Below the pieces are notes generated by a model. The model did no database searches, was not told the origin of the DNA, and was given only the letters and a program-made list of their open reading frames with translations. A DNA stretch of 64,000 nucleotides from Hansfordia pulvinata (taxonomy: Eukaryota > Ascomycota > Sordariomycetes > Xylariales). Where the stretch lies: NCBI GenBank assembly GCA_006538405.1, contig BJKQ01000003.1:682001-746000 (forward strand). Reading direction: 5' to 3'. A program made the translations under genes and the position numbers. Positions 23,101-35,575 of this stretch are shown here, one piece after another; position 1 is the first letter of the stretch; each line of letters begins with the position of its first letter.

Positions 23101-24492
23101 GTTGTTCGGCCACAGAAAGGTTGTGCCGCAACGAATTCGTCTTGTTAATAGCTCTTGCTCCAGATGGCCAACAACTGGCAGTGGGCAGCCGCCAGCGTGG
23201 TCCATATCCAGAACAAGTACTTCGAGGCTTTTGAATTACGAATTGGCCAGCCTCGGTATTTTGGCGAAACGTCCAAATGGTGGCGCTGTCGGACTTCACT
23301 TGCCAACGCCGTCACAGTCGTACCGTGAAACTCCAACATGACCCGGCTAGAGACCAGTCAAACTTGGTGAAAGGATCTCTTCCAATCATGCAAGAGTAGG
23401 TTCATTCTCTCGGGCGCTGTGCCTCTGCTGTCTCGGTCGCGACGCGTCTCTGCTCCCTCTCGAATTGCTGCGCGCCGTCGGGGTCGTTAACTTTGTCTCG
23501 CGCTGCGGCCTGGAAAGCGGGCGGGGAGGGTCTTTTGGGACATACCGCGTTCCGTCGCGCTTCCTTGATGGAAGAACGCGTGTACCTAGAGCCGCAAACC
23601 CCTCAACAGGGAAAAGATCAGCCTGGCCCAGACTTCCAAGACCTGAATGATGCCTCCGAGAGTAGATACTCAAGATTCTTGGACACGATGGGGTATGGGT
23701 ATGCCTATGCCGATCACCTACGCGAAGAGCACGCAGGCCATTGTAAAGGCGGCCGCGGGCGCCATGACGGTCTGCCGTCCGGGAGGTGGGTAGGGCTGTC
23801 AGTCACCGGCGTCTTCTGGGTTCCGGACCGCGCGAGGCGTACGCACCTTGGGCGTGAGGCTCCCCCGTGGCGCCATGGTGAGAGTCCCTACAGCTGATCT
23901 GGACTATGCGTTGCGCGTGCTTCGGGGTTTGAATGGTGTTAAAGGAAGGACTGCGCTGGGGCTTCAAGTTGGAAGGGCTGTTAGGTCATCACGCTTACGG
24001 GTAGTGGCACTGTCATTGGGTGTGAAAGAAGACGTGAGATGTCCAATGGATGGGTGTGGCTACAATGGCATTGGCTAGAGAGAGGTACCTATGCGTCACT
24101 TGTAGACTGCACCCAAATCAGTTGAAGCGACTGAATGTAGCGACCGAATATCGTACGATATCTCCCCTGAGACTCCCTGCGGCTGTGAGAATCGCCGCCG
24201 TGGTACAGCGCTGATCCGCTGCCGAGCGCCCCCCATAGCGCCCCCTGAACCTGGCACCCCTTCACTGATCTCGTACATGCGTGGGCACTGAGGCACCCGG
24301 GCTCGAAGCCCTCCAGCTCCCATCCCGCCATCCATACCAAACCTCGCTCCAGCTCCTCCTCCATGAACGTACTGTACATATTGTGTGTTCGTCCCCCATT
24401 CCCATTCCTCTCCTCGGTTCTCTGACAGCTTCACTCAATGCCGGCCACTGACACCCGCCAGTCCAATGCCGTCTCCGATGCCAACGTCCACA
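23101..24492. other. Intergenic between convergent FunK1 and 2EXR genes
   Basis: Mostly featureless apart from the doubtful small frame at 23568-23897, listed separately. Confidence 0.4.
23568..23897 (+). CDS. Doubtful small hypothetical protein
   Basis: A 109-residue frame beginning MEERVYLEPQTPQQGKD and containing SRYSRFLDTMGYGYAY. Its first half has a balanced, hydrophilic composition unlike most chance frames here, but there is no domain, no signal peptide and no obvious promoter. It may be an orphan gene, part of the kinase 3'UTR, or chance. Confidence 0.2.
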   Translation: MEERVYLEPQTPQQGKDQPGPDFQDLNDASESRYSRFLDTMGYGYAYADHLREEHAGHCKGGRGRHDGLPSGRWVGLSVTGVFWVPDRARRTHLGREAPPWRHGESPYS

Positions 24493-25575
24493 TCAACGCC
24501 GCTTGGGGCTGGGGATGTAGGTCCACACTCCTCGCACCGGCCGCCGGCGCTGCCAAGCTCTCCCGAACGCCTCGTCGTTGCCCTGGGTCGCCCGTGCGAT
24601 CCCCATCGTGTCCGTCATGAGAGCAGCATAGGCGGAGCCTGACACCTCCATCTGCCGGTAGTCGTCAAAGGCCCAGTCCTTGACATGAAGGAACCGGGAG
24701 AACTGGGGCATCGTTTCCCAGCGCCTCTTGAGGCGCTCGTGGCGCCGCGCGCTCACCTCCGCCAGGGCCTCCGGAGACAGCCCTTCTGGGAGCGGATTTC
24801 GGGCCTGCATCAACGCCATGACCGTATTCTTGATGCCCGGCACCGCCTCCTGCGCCCACCACTGGTCGGGACGGATGGGCTTGACGACGGTGCCGTCCCA
24901 GTTCGTCAGCACCCCGCCCCCCCTGCTCACCCAGAGGTTCTGGAGGTAGTCGATGCGCCGAAAGTCCAGCATCTGTTGGCCCTCCAGCTCCACCAGCGCC
25001 CCCGGCCGAAACCTGTGCCTCGACCTCGGGATGATGTGGTGCGGTGCCGGCGCCACGTGGTTGGTGATGACCCCGACCAACCGCGCCAGCGGCATCGACC
25101 CCTTCGCCAGCAGATCGCACACCAGCGAGGGCGCGGCGAGCGGTTTGAGCACCTCCTCCTCCTCCACCACGACAGTCTCCGCCGCCGCCAGCAGCGCCCC
25201 CTGCTCCACCAGCATCCGCGCCATCGAGGACGGCCGCAGCAGGAGCACGTCGCGCCCGCCCACGAACCAAGTCACGATGCCTTGCCCCGGCATATACTGC
25301 GGATGCGGCCCCACGCCCCTGCCCACCGAGTGGTCCCATATCTGCACCCGCGTCGTCAGCCGCGCCGCGACCCCGCGCGCCTCCCGCGACACGGCGAAGT
25401 GCACTGGCCGCTCGAGCTCGAACACGTAGTCCTGGTACATGCCGCACGGCAGTACCTGGACCCGATCCTGGGGCATCGCATGCTCCCAGACCATCAGCCG
25501 TAGCTCCGTGGGTAGCTTCGGGAAGAGGTCGAACACCATGGCGTCGATCTCTTGTTGTTGCTGCTGCTGATCCAT
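24493..25575 (-). CDS. 2EXR-domain protein
   Basis: A single exon of 360 aa. After a short polyQ (MDQQQQQQEID) comes FPKLPTELRLMVWEHAMP followed by DRVQVLP, the F-x-x-LP-x-ELR-x-x-W pattern with a downstream R that defines the 2EXR family of Pezizomycotina. Later parts include HFAVSREARGVAA, which resembles the HVNRESR-type segment of the same family. The function of 2EXR proteins is unknown; their opening helix resembles an F-box, which suggests but does not show a ubiquitin-ligase adaptor role. The frame stays open upstream to 26130, but that part looks like leader sequence, so the ATG at 25575 is preferred. The gene is convergent with FunK1. Confidence 0.88.
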   Translation of the reverse strand: MDQQQQQQEIDAMVFDLFPKLPTELRLMVWEHAMPQDRVQVLPCGMYQDYVFELERPVHFAVSREARGVAARLTTRVQIWDHSVGRGVGPHPQYMPGQGIVTWFVGGRDVLLLRPSSMARMLVEQGALLAAAETVVVEEEEVLKPLAAPSLVCDLLAKGSMPLARLVGVITNHVAPAPHHIIPRSRHRFRPGALVELEGQQMLDFRRIDYLQNLWVSRGGGVLTNWDGTVVKPIRPDQWWAQEAVPGIKNTVMALMQARNPLPEGLSPEALAEVSARRHERLKRRWETMPQFSRFLHVKDWAFDDYRQMEVSGSAYAALMTDTMGIARATQGNDEAFGRAWQRRRPVRGVWTYIPSPKRR

Positions 25576-28500
25576 CGTCCTTGTCGGTGCTGTGAGATGA
25601 GAAGAGGTGAGTCGAGACGAGATTCTTGTGCTGGGGGTTTCGTGGTTTTGGCGATGCTGCTGCCTCTCTTGACTCTTGGCGTTCTGGCAAAAGCGGCTGT
25701 TCTCTGGCTTGCGGATGTGCTGGTAAGATGGCCTAGCCAAGTTGGTGTCTTGAGGTTGCCGAAGGCGAAGGGTATTTGGTGGGTTGGTGATGTGGTGTTT
25801 TGCTTGGAAGAAGACTGATCTGTCTGCTGTCTCGTGGCTCTCGCTTGTTCTGTGTGAGCAGTGGGTGGGCCAGAAGACGGTCTCGCACGCCTCGGAGCTC
25901 CAGACGGCCGGCTTAAGTACGCTCGGCGACGGCGAGCAGGCACCTACTCGACACCTAAGGCTCACGAAGCTTGAACACGGCCGAGCGTTGGTGTTCCAAG
26001 GTCGTGTTTGCCTGCTGCAGCTTCTGGGGGCAGCTGTTCCGGGGCGGGCGAAGACATTGAGCCCGTTGATAGGACCGTCGCCTCCTGAACTCCCAACTTC
26101 CAAAAAGGCATCCTCGGAAGTAGGCGTCAATGTTCAGGGAATACAAGTGAGTCTTTCTGCAACCGCTGGGGGTCGGCATGAAGAAGAGTGTCTGAGGCAT
26201 GAGAAGATTAACATTCAATTGTTCACGCACATGCTCCGTATGCCCAAGCTCGGGCTGAACGGCCCTTTTGGAGCAGACACGCTCGCTTCAACATGACTTG
26301 TACATCGCGCATGTTCAGTTGTGATCAACACCCTCGCGAAGGTGGGTTTCAGACCAGCAGCCAGACGATGCGCACACGAACAGCACTTACCCATGATTCA
26401 CCGCGTGGCCTGTTCAGCCTCGTCTTGTATGATGGCAAGGCATGGCTGGCACGACTGGCTGGCACGACTTTGGATCTACCCCGAGTGAATCGGATAAGGT
26501 CCCCTCCCACCACCCGCTTGAGTATTGTGGCAAGGAATGTACCTCATTTGCGTTACCGCTGTGCTTCTGCTAGGCGGCGCAGATTCAATACTCGTAACTG
26601 TTCTGCGTGTATGATGGGTGTCCGAGTCTTTGAATTGCGGGCATTGGTAGACGTCATCGTAGAATCAGTTGAGATGCCAGCCCACTATACCGGCATCTGA
26701 ATTGGAACAGACGCTCTCCAATAGGGGGGCTGCGGGTGAATGGACCGGGCAGGTGACAGGCAGAGGCTACTATCAATCGACCACTGTGCGTCGGCATGCG
26801 TACCCAACAAAGCAGATGAGGCTCTGCGCCAAGCGGTCAGCTTCGCTTCTTTCCAACAAGAGTCGAACAGGAGGTAATGTCGCGCAGTCTGGGGGGGAAG
26901 AGGGGCGGTGACGTGAATGGCCAGGGGAGGGACCTGGGTATTGGAGCGGTGTTGGTAGCGCCTTGGTAGTCTGTGGAGACTGGCGATGCAGAGCCTCACG
27001 ATGACCAGGATCAGCGCGGTTGTGCCCCGTCTCCCCGATGTCGCAGGCCACTGGCCGCGAGTCTTTCGTTGTCAAGAGTCTGTCCAGATAGCCCGAGCTC
27101 CATCCCCCAAGGCGCCAAGTAGATCGAAAGAGGTCCTACCACTTCGACGTGCGTTGGCCCGAACCAGAGCAATCCCCCCCCCCCCGCCCTCCTTTCCCCC
27201 TGTTGCAAGCACTACTCGCCGCTATGACGGTGAAGCATCGCCCCGCACCAGCATACCCGTTGACTGATATGGCCAATTGGGCCGCCGAGCGAAGACGGCA
27301 TCCAGATGATTAAGAACAAGCGCCCAACGATGCTGCGCGAAACCCGTCGCGGGTGCCACAGCAGTGCCGCCCAGCTGGATGGTCGGCAGCCAGCCTGGTT
27401 CTTATGCTGGTCGCAGCCTGGGGCTGCGCCGATTCTTGATCTTCTGCCTGCCTATCTCTCATGTCTCCGCGCGAGATCGCCATCGCAGGCGGGTCTCGTG
27501 CCGCCTCGTCGCGGCTGCACGAGTTGTCACGTTGGACCCGTGGAGGGGAGAGCGGACTGGCGAGGGCGGTGTAACGGGGTTCTGGCTCGGTTGAACTCTC
27601 GCCTTTGTCCTCGGGGAAAACGTGGCCGCGGAGGTCACCTGGAATCATCAGCGGGCGCGAGGCGATCCGGTGATCATTCGGTCCTGGTAGGGGCAGGGAA
27701 AAGACTGGGCCTTGCCGCCTCGGCCTCCGTTCCTCGAGATGAGCACACAATCACGGCCCGCCTGAGCTGCCGGAGCTGGCTGGGCCATCCGCGTGGTCGG
27801 CGGCGTTCCTGCGTCCGTGTCGCGGCCGCGTGCGGCTCTGCTCGCTCGAATCGGCAGTCGTGAGCTGGGAGCGTCGCATCTTGGCCAGGACCGATGTGGT
27901 GTGTGAGACAAGGCTGAACAGAAGAGAAGGGAGGGGAGGATGGTTGACCGGGGTGGGGGAGGCCAGCAGCGGGGTAGCTGCGCGAATGTGCATTCCCATT
28001 TTCAGCCGCGTTCCCTGCATTTACCTCCCGATGACAAGAAATTCCAGCTCTTGGTACTGGGGCCGACACGAGATGCCTCACATATACCTGATAAGCGCAC
28101 GTGCGGCTCTTCTGCCAGCCTCAAGCTTGACGCGCTTGCATGGGTTCTCCGCAGCTTGTGCTCGTGGGACGCTATAGAGCAGGAATGGGTGGGGCATTGG
28201 AGTCACGGGGCTTCCTGGGGAATCACTGCCCTGCAATGCCGGTGCGTGAGGTATGGACGCCAGGCGTAGGGCGGACGTTGGCACGGATTGATTGTCGCTC
28301 GTTCTCATGAGGTTGCTGCAGTTTGCCGAGGCGCACAAACATTGGCGCTGGAGATGTGAACACTGAGGTTAGGTCAATACGTCTGGACAAGCTGGAGTAA
28401 CGTGAGCCGCGCAAGGGACAGGGGCACCTGGGATCGGCTAATGCACCACCGGCACGGATTGTTCGAGTTACATGTATGTTTGCCCCTGTCCAACGAGGAA

Positions 28501-29131
28501 GGAGGCAGGCAAGGCAGGCAGGCCGGAGCAAACGGGCAGCTGCGACTGCTTACTCGTAGCTGCTGTACCTTGTTGCGCCCAAGACATCCATGGCAACACA
28601 CAATCAGACCTCTGGCGGCTCCTTCCAAGTCATACCCCATGGATGTCTGTCGTTCCTCCCCTCCGGCTGTTTGTAGATCAGCCCCTCGCCCCTTCCGTGT
28701 CCAAGAAGTAAGGTAGGTACCCACCTACCTAACATGCTCGTACTGGACGAGTATCTGTGAGTAATAAAGGTACTCGAATGCCCGCACGGGCTACTCAGGT
28801 CCAAAGTCAAAGTGCTTCCATTCCGTTGCATTAGATTGCGGCTCTCGCTATCCATGTCCACGGGTTGGAGGATTCCTTGAAGGTGTAGGTAGGTTTGCTG
28901 AGCCCTAAGTCACTTAGCGCAGCCTCGTTCTCCTCCCGCCGGGGCCCCAACGCACCTCGCCCCGGGCACTCTACCTCCGGTAGTCTCCGGTATGCATCGT
29001 GCCTAAGGTAGCAGAGCCGCATCCCTCGTCCGCTCCCGTCCCTCATCTGGCCACTTATTCTACAAAAAGCCTCCCTTGAAGCATGCCTCCCCTGGCAACG
29101 GCCTGCAGAGGCTGTGTTGCTGTCACTACCA
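25576..29131. other. Long intergenic region between divergent 2EXR and F-box genes
   Basis: About 3.5 kb with no recognised gene. Frames reach 100-185 residues but overlap one another on both strands and have skewed R/P/A/S composition. It contains a short C run near 27175 and GGTAGGTACC-like repeats near 28712-28732. Confidence 0.45.
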
Positions 29132-29371
29132 ATGTTCAAGGACCCCCCCAGAGGCACCGCCATGGACGGCCACCCTGTCAGGAAAGACCTGCCTGGCATG
29201 CCGTATGAGATCAAGGTTGCCATCCTCGAAGACCTCTGCTTGGAGGACATTTTCGACTTGCTCCTTTGCTGCAAGGAGCTCGCGGCATATCTTCAAGAAA
29301 AGTCGTTCTGCAAGTACTTTGTTATTGTAAGAATCAGATGCCCCAACCACCAGAGTTCTGCTTCTGACTGA

Positions 29372-29402
<31 letters not shown>

Positions 29403-31449
29403 CGGACAACAGAGAAAGGCACCTTATTCTCTTGAGGCTCAAGAAGCCCTGCAAGAGGACAACTATCCTCGAGCTTTCCGCAGGATCGTCAAGAGGCGAC
29501 GCGCTCTGGCTGAGGCCTCTCCCTATGTGGTGGCCACTGTCGCCTTTGGCAAGTCCTTCTCTTACAGCCAAGGCATCCTGTGTTATGAATCCCTCCAGGG
29601 ATCCGACAGATGTATTCGACTCTTGGACCTCCGATCGCCGGCGAAACACGAGCTCGTCGTCGACGCCTCGAGTATGCTTCACGCTGCGCTCAGTCGCGAC
29701 CCGGTGAAGAGCAACATCGGGAACAGCAGCGAGGGCTCCATCGAGAGTGATATCGAGAGCAACTCTTACAGTCTGAGAATTCTCCATCATGCATGCGGCA
29801 TCATCTCCGTTCTCTTATCCTGGCGAAGGAGGTCCGCGCGGCCACGCTGCCTTCTCATCGTCAGGCCAGCAGACAACAAGGTCTTTGAGCCCATTTATCT
29901 GGACTGTGACGAGAATATATTTGTCCGCAATAACGAGCACTTCGTCTATTATGGTGTGTATCATGATGGCCAGGACCTCGGGGAGTGGAAATGGGAACTT
30001 CGCTGTTTCTCGCTGCAGGAGAACAGGACGCTTGATAAGGCAATCGAACTATACGACATCCCCGCATGCGACGTGGATGTCGACGTCTGCTTTCAGATTA
30101 TCGACGGCTGGTTCTACGGCATATCGAGTAGGGTTGCCTTCGAAATCGAGTCGCACAACTGGACGTCTTATTACTACTGCTTCAGGTTTGAACTTGGCGA
30201 CCGGTTCGGTCCTGCACACACAGAGATAATGAAAAGGTCGGACAGCTGGAGAAGGGGACACGAAGACGGCCCCATTGACGACCGATGGAGCTTCATCAAG
30301 CTCGAGAAAAGCGAGGAATCGGGACACATTCAGATCGTCGAGGCGCGCGTCGAGGCGCAGCGTGAGTGCCAGGCAGGCACGAGGAGATTCCGACGGACTT
30401 ATTACATGCAGCCCCTTGGCGGATTCCGACGTGACGGTCCTCGAGAGGATACCGAATTCGCCCCGTTGAGATTTGAGGGCTCGCACCACCTGTCAGAGGT
30501 CGATGACACGAGCATCCGCGAGCGGCAACGCCTCAATTGTGTCCCGGCAAGACCGCGGCCCGCAAGCCAGTACCACCGCGGCGACGACATATCAGCCTTT
30601 GGGATGGAGAGGCAGAGGGTTCACAAAAGCGCCTACCAGAGCTGCGGCGGCGGCAGCGGCACCTTCTTCGATCTCGTCAGCGATCCCAGCCCTACCGAAG
30701 GCTGCGTTGGTCTGAGGCTGCGCGCCGGCTCTCGCCGATGCAAGCCAACGCTCGGCCCCGCGCTATCGTCATCGCTAGGAGCGGTCCATGGCGGGGACGG
30801 GAACGATGCGCATGCCGCCCAAGCTGACGAGTCTTACCGACCTGGTGATATCCACTTCTGGCCACCCAAACAGGTCTCGCCCGGGCACAAGGCGCACTTT
30901 GACGCGGTCCTCGAACTCATGAGCCCCGGCAAGGTAAAGCGAGCTCGCCTGCGAGCTTTCTGTGATGAGCGCTCCATTGTCTACGCGGCGGGCATGGACG
31001 CGACCAGGAAGCTGAGGGCCCTGGTGTACCTGAGTTTTGACCCCTCGATCAATCTCGCCGGCGCCCGCCAGGCCAAGATTGTGCCGGACTTGCCTGAAGC
31101 GGGTAGCGGACGTCATTGTGAACAAGGCCAAGCATCGGTGCCCCGGGCCCGTGCCTTGGCGAGACACGACAACACGGAAAGCCTTTCGACCCGGAGCCTG
31201 GCGAGGATATTTCCATCCCTGATACCTGAACTTCAAAAGCCCAGTGATGACAGGTGGGCTCGGGTCGCCAGCGCAATGCACACCGTGGGGGGGCTGCCCA
31301 AGATCTTGTACGCTCGCAGAACCTTCAGCGTCGTGTGGTCGGACGAAGGCGCCCCAGAAAAGGGACATACTATGGCGGTCGATGGTCCCGAAGGCGCGAA
31401 GATGCAATGCAAGCCTATGACCAACACGAACACGCTCGCAGGGAGGTAG
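29132..31449 (+). CDS. F-box domain protein
   Basis: Exon 1 is 29132-29326 and exon 2 is 29413-31449, joined by a GT-AG intron holding a CTGG repeat; 743 aa. An F-box lies near residues 21-63: LPGMPYEIKVAILEDLCLED, with DLLLCCKELAAYL following. The following 250 residues (ALAEASPYVVATVAFG, RPADNKVFEPIYLD, DGWFYGISSRVAFEIES) look like the beta-rich C-terminal region of fungal F-box proteins, ending with LRAFCDERSIVYAAGM and LRALVYLSFDPSI. Family role: substrate receptor of SCF ubiquitin ligases through Skp1. The substrate is unknown. The last ~100 residues look less conserved, and a late frame slip cannot be excluded. The start is the first ATG; an in-frame GTG lies 18 bases upstream. Confidence 0.85.
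29367..29402 (+). repeat. GACT/CTGG repeat inside the F-box gene intron
   Basis: A GACT run passes into about eight CTGG units just upstream of the intron's 3' splice site (AG at 29411-29412). Confidence 0.85.
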
Positions 31450-34141
31450 ACAGCCGCGAAAAAGAGAACCATCACATCATTGCCGCCTATCAACCAGCCT
31501 CATATGACAATGGACAATGTGATGATGCAAAGGGGCAATCATTGCTCTGTACATTTGGTACACCGCCTGGACACAGGACCGACTTGAGGGGTTGCCTCCG
31601 GCGCGTGGGTGCTCAGCCCCCCTCGTCGCGGCTATTGGCAACGCCCTGCAACGGCCTTGCTCTTTGTGGGGTCCATTATTACCTGCCAGGTTAAGTAGAT
31701 TACGAGTATTTGGAGCATCCTGGCAATTGACGCCCGGCATGTGTGGTATGCAGGGAGGCCCAGGTAGGTCCTGATGCGTCTTTCCTTGACTCCCATCAGA
31801 TGTATCGGGCTTGATCGACAAGGACGGACGCCCCAGCGAAAAAGGAGAAGAGCCTCATCTGTTTCCCCTCTTCCCCCGTCTTGCCCACGTTATCAGGGCT
31901 GACTCGGTGCTGCTGGCATCGGGCAACGCCTCAAGCTCTTGCGTGCTCTGGTCATGCGCGATCACGAGCTCCCAGCCGTGGTCCCGATGACTCGAAGACG
32001 ATCAGCCCGTCTCGCTCCCCCATGTATGGGCTTTTGGGTGCCGATGTGGCTAGCCGTGCGCCAACCAAGCCGAGACCAAGCTTCTCGAACAAGATGACTG
32101 CTGACACACGTATTCTCCTCTCAGACGATGCCGCTGCTTATCCCACGCCCGAACTGGGGCCGATCTCCCCTCCGCATCTTGGCTGAGATCGCTCGAGACG
32201 CCCGGCTGATGAGGCCACAGACGAAAGAGCCGACGTGTGCGCCTCTTGGCTCACCGAAACCGAGCGTACTCGTACAAGTACCGCCTTGGTAATCGGGCAT
32301 GGCAACGAAGTCAAAAGCCCCCTGCTTACCGGAGCTGAGAAGTGACGACACCTTTTAGCCGGAGACATCTGCTCCCGACGCAACCAGGTCATTCCGGCAC
32401 CGGACTCTGCGCCCGATTCCCCCGTCGCGGTGCCCTTTGCAGCTGAGCGGCAGCCAAGGTTGTTACCGGGAAACCCGCAAGCCGCGGCCATCTATTCGTA
32501 CGTGTTCCACTTTGAGATTATGCACGATGCTTGAGCGTTGATCCGGCCCGCCGTGAGGCCCATTTCCTGGGGAAAGGACCGCGGGGGTCTCGTCCCCACG
32601 AAGAGGGGTCAATGTGGTCCTGCTGCATACTCGTATGTCTTTTCGCGGGGAGGTCGCCCCATTACAGTGTGTTTGTGATGGAGGCCCGGCTGGCCAGCCC
32701 CCCCTTGGCTTGTAACTCGGGCCGCTGCCAACGGCAGCCCGAGAATCATGCTACCTCCTTTTTTACCTGTCTACCCCAGGGCTTTTGCTCGAGAAGCGCC
32801 CAGCTCTGGCGGATCCTACCGTCCCAACCCAAACTCTGAGTGATTAGCTGGCGGGTAATCCATGCAGCGGCTTTCGCAGCGTGGTGTCTGGGCCCACGCC
32901 TTGCTACCCTCAGGGCGGCGCAAGGCCTCCTGGTCTCTCGTCCGTAGGGTCAGTGGGCGCCTGCAAATAGACATAAACCGGGGTGCGGTGGTCCGCCGGC
33001 TGGATCCGCAGGCGGAGATCCGTCTCTGAGCCGCGCCGCCTCGCCAAGATCGCCAATCCTCAAGCTGGCATGCCTCGGCAGCTTTAGAGGGAAGGGCTAC
33101 CTGATTTCAGACCTCGTTCAACCTATTAGTCTTAACGCACACGTCTTCCGGCCTCGGGCTCTCCTGTTTGAGCTAGCTCTGTTTTGCCACCCCTCATGCT
33201 AGCAGATCAGAAGATAGCAGCCCTCATTGGGGACACGGCCGCTCAACGCAAGTGCAGACACGGCGAAGACCAGACCGGAGGGGAGGGGGTGGGGAACCGT
33301 CTTACTGTGTTTCTAACGGAAGAAGCCGACACTCACGGATTTATCTGCGTTTATGGGCGGCATCCTCATCGTGGCTATGTTGGGGGGAAGCAGGTTCGCC
33401 GCTAGGGGACGATTTATTTTAGAAGGCCACGGACTGCGGCCTGGGCAGTGTTGTGCTGCGTCGCTCGTTGAAGGGCTCGCGCTGAGTGCAAGCCAGGTCG
33501 AAGGACAGTGGGCTCGTCAACCACGGCAATTATAGCGCGTCGTTCTCTCCTCATACCTCTCTCGCCGTCGCCCCTTCGTGGTTCTCCGCGCTATTAGTCA
33601 TGCGTGACGCCTTGGTTCTGCGCGACATTGGCATTGACGACAATCGCTTGTTCTCCATGCCGGTCAAGGGAGATGGCGCGCCATTGATGGATCCGGCATG
33701 GCTTGGGGCGAATCGCAGACCTGCTCTTGCTTGGGTCATATCATATCATGACGGCTTCCTTGAGATTAGGTCGCCGACTGGCGAGGCGAAGCGAAGCGAG
33801 TGGCGGATTTTGCCTCAGCGTGTCGCCCCCATATACGTCTCCGTCTAGGAGACAGCGATCCATCAAGTACAGGATGGTCCATTGGGCGGTTGTTTTTTTT
33901 TTGCCTCGCCCGTTGCTCCCAGCACTCGAAAGGCAAATTCGCTCAAGGTCTCGCCCGTGGAAGATGATGGTCTGAAGGTCCGTCTGCCATACGGCAAACT
34001 CCTCACCACCCGCGGCAGGGTTTTCTATCCATCACCCAACCCCCTTCAAAACTCCTCTATGCACACAAACCATCGCGAACGGCTGACCGTGCAAGACTCT
34101 CGCAACTAATCAAAACACTCACCACACTCAGCAAGCCCAAT
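31450..34141. other. Intergenic between F-box and secreted-protein genes
   Basis: 2.7 kb. It holds three copies of the TACTCGTA/TACGAGTA octamer (31701, 32267, 32628) and one doubtful small frame at 33600-33848. Nothing else is supported. Confidence 0.4.
33600..33848 (+). CDS. Doubtful small hypothetical protein
   Basis: An 82-residue frame starting MRDALVLRDIGIDDNRLF, with mixed hydrophobic and charged residues that look more protein-like than the neighbouring chance frames. No domain or signal peptide is recognised and no intron is evident. It could equally be chance. Confidence 0.17.
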   Translation: MRDALVLRDIGIDDNRLFSMPVKGDGAPLMDPAWLGANRRPALAWVISYHDGFLEIRSPTGEAKRSEWRILPQRVAPIYVSV

Positions 34142-34798
34142 ATGAGGTTGTTCAGCTGCCTGTTGCTGGCGCTGGTCGGAGCGGTGGCCGCGATTCCGGC
34201 GATTTCGACAGAGGCGATAGACTTGATGAACAGAGACATTGACGTGAGTGCCCCCGCCCCTGGCCCCTTTGCTTCCTCTCTTGAGGAAGAAAGAAAGAAA
34301 GAAGGAGCGGATGAAAGCCTCCCCCCTCCCCCGAGAGCCCCTTACAGAACGAGGAAAAAAAAACCACCCTTGTCAACGCCCGGCTGACTCCAGGCGCGAA
34401 ACGCACAACAGACCCGACGCGCGTCCGCGAACCCCGCCGCCACGACGATTTTCAGGCGCCAGCTGGGCCTCACGTGCCGGACGATTGGGATCTCGTGTAG
34501 GGACGAGGGCTTGAAGGCGAACTTCGGCTGCCAGTTTGACTGCAACAGCGACAACTACCTGTGCAGGCAGCGGTTCGTGGAGCCGCCGACCTCGGCGAGG
34601 AGCATGAAGTCGTTCGAGAAGAAGCTCGCCGCGTACGCGAAGAGCAGTAAGAAGGCCGCCGAGAGGCCGCGGTTCTCGTGCGTGGACTGCGGCAAGGACC
34701 ACGAGCACTGTCCCCGGCCGCGAAAGCGGGAGTACAGCCCCGAGGAGTGGGACGCTTGGTACAGGATCGTGGAGGGGAGGACCGGGTCGGAGGAGTGA
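34142..34798 (+). CDS. Small secreted cysteine-rich protein (candidate effector)
   Basis: Exons 34142-34243 and 34394-34798 give 168 aa. The first 18 or so residues (MRLFSCLLLALVGAVAA, then IPA) form a clear secretion signal. Dibasic sites (TRRAS, FRRQ) follow before the cysteine-rich part, compatible with Kex2-type processing. The mature part has eight cysteines: two in TCRTIGISC, two in GCQFDC, one in NYLCRQ, two in SCVDC and one in EHCPRP. The C-terminal third is Lys/Arg-rich. No family is recognised. Small size, signal peptide and even cysteine count are the usual marks of secreted fungal effectors or antimicrobial proteins; assigning either is inference. The intron contains purine-rich and A-rich tracts. 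The gene is convergent with the dehydroshikimate dehydratase gene. Confidence 0.78.
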
Positions 34799-35575
34799 GA
34801 TGAGAGAGAAGAGGGGGGGGGGGGAACTAGAAGTGTGCATTTCAGACCCGGAGGGGAGAGAGGGCCGTCGTGTCGGGTGAGCATTCCCGGGCGATGCGTG
34901 GCCCGGCGCTCGGGTTATGTTGTGGGAGCTCGAGTTCGTGGCTAGAAGGCTCAGGAGGTTGACTTTGACACATATACACAAGCAAATAGAACCGATAGAA
35001 CTTTGCCCAAGGCGTTTGAACGAATCGCTGCCGACATTCTGCTCTGTGCGGCCAGGTCTGCCCGCTTCGCGCGTCGGCCAGCCACTTTCACGGCACGCAA
35101 AGGTAGCCCATATTCCTGCCATTCATCTCACTTGCGCATATCGAATCCGATGGCCACGACCATTGTTTGCACGTTCTCTTTTTTTCTTGTCTCTACCTAT
35201 GGAAGTGGAATCTTCTCAACCGCAGAGGTTTGCTCAACGAGACTGCCACTCTGGAAACCATGCCACAAAAAGCTCGTGCACTCTCTTTTTACCTGACCCA
35301 ACTCCGCGCAATGCAATATGTGTCGCATTTTCCCTTAAACTGCTGACAAACTCGGTGTTCCTCTTCCGCGCCGTTGTCAAAACCGCAACGACGCTCGCGC
35401 AATGGAAAGAGGCTTCACGTCTCTCTTTCCTTGTCCACAAAGTCCCCAACTTCCCCTCCACGCTGTTCTCGTCGCGCCTGAAACTCCAAGACGCCCATGC
35501 CGTGACAGGAGGGACACAAAAAGGAAAAGTAAACAAACAAAGACTGGATCCATCAGCGCGTCGCGTCTGCTGCAT
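34799..35575. other. 3' intergenic between convergent genes, no gene seen
   Basis: Begins with a G run just after the secreted-protein stop. No domain-bearing frame; probably the two 3'UTRs. Confidence 0.45.

Noticed and set aside
25576..26130. N-terminal extension of the 2EXR protein
   Set aside because: The frame is open, but composition is Ser/Arg/Thr-rich without character, and the last residues before MDQQQ read like translated leader.
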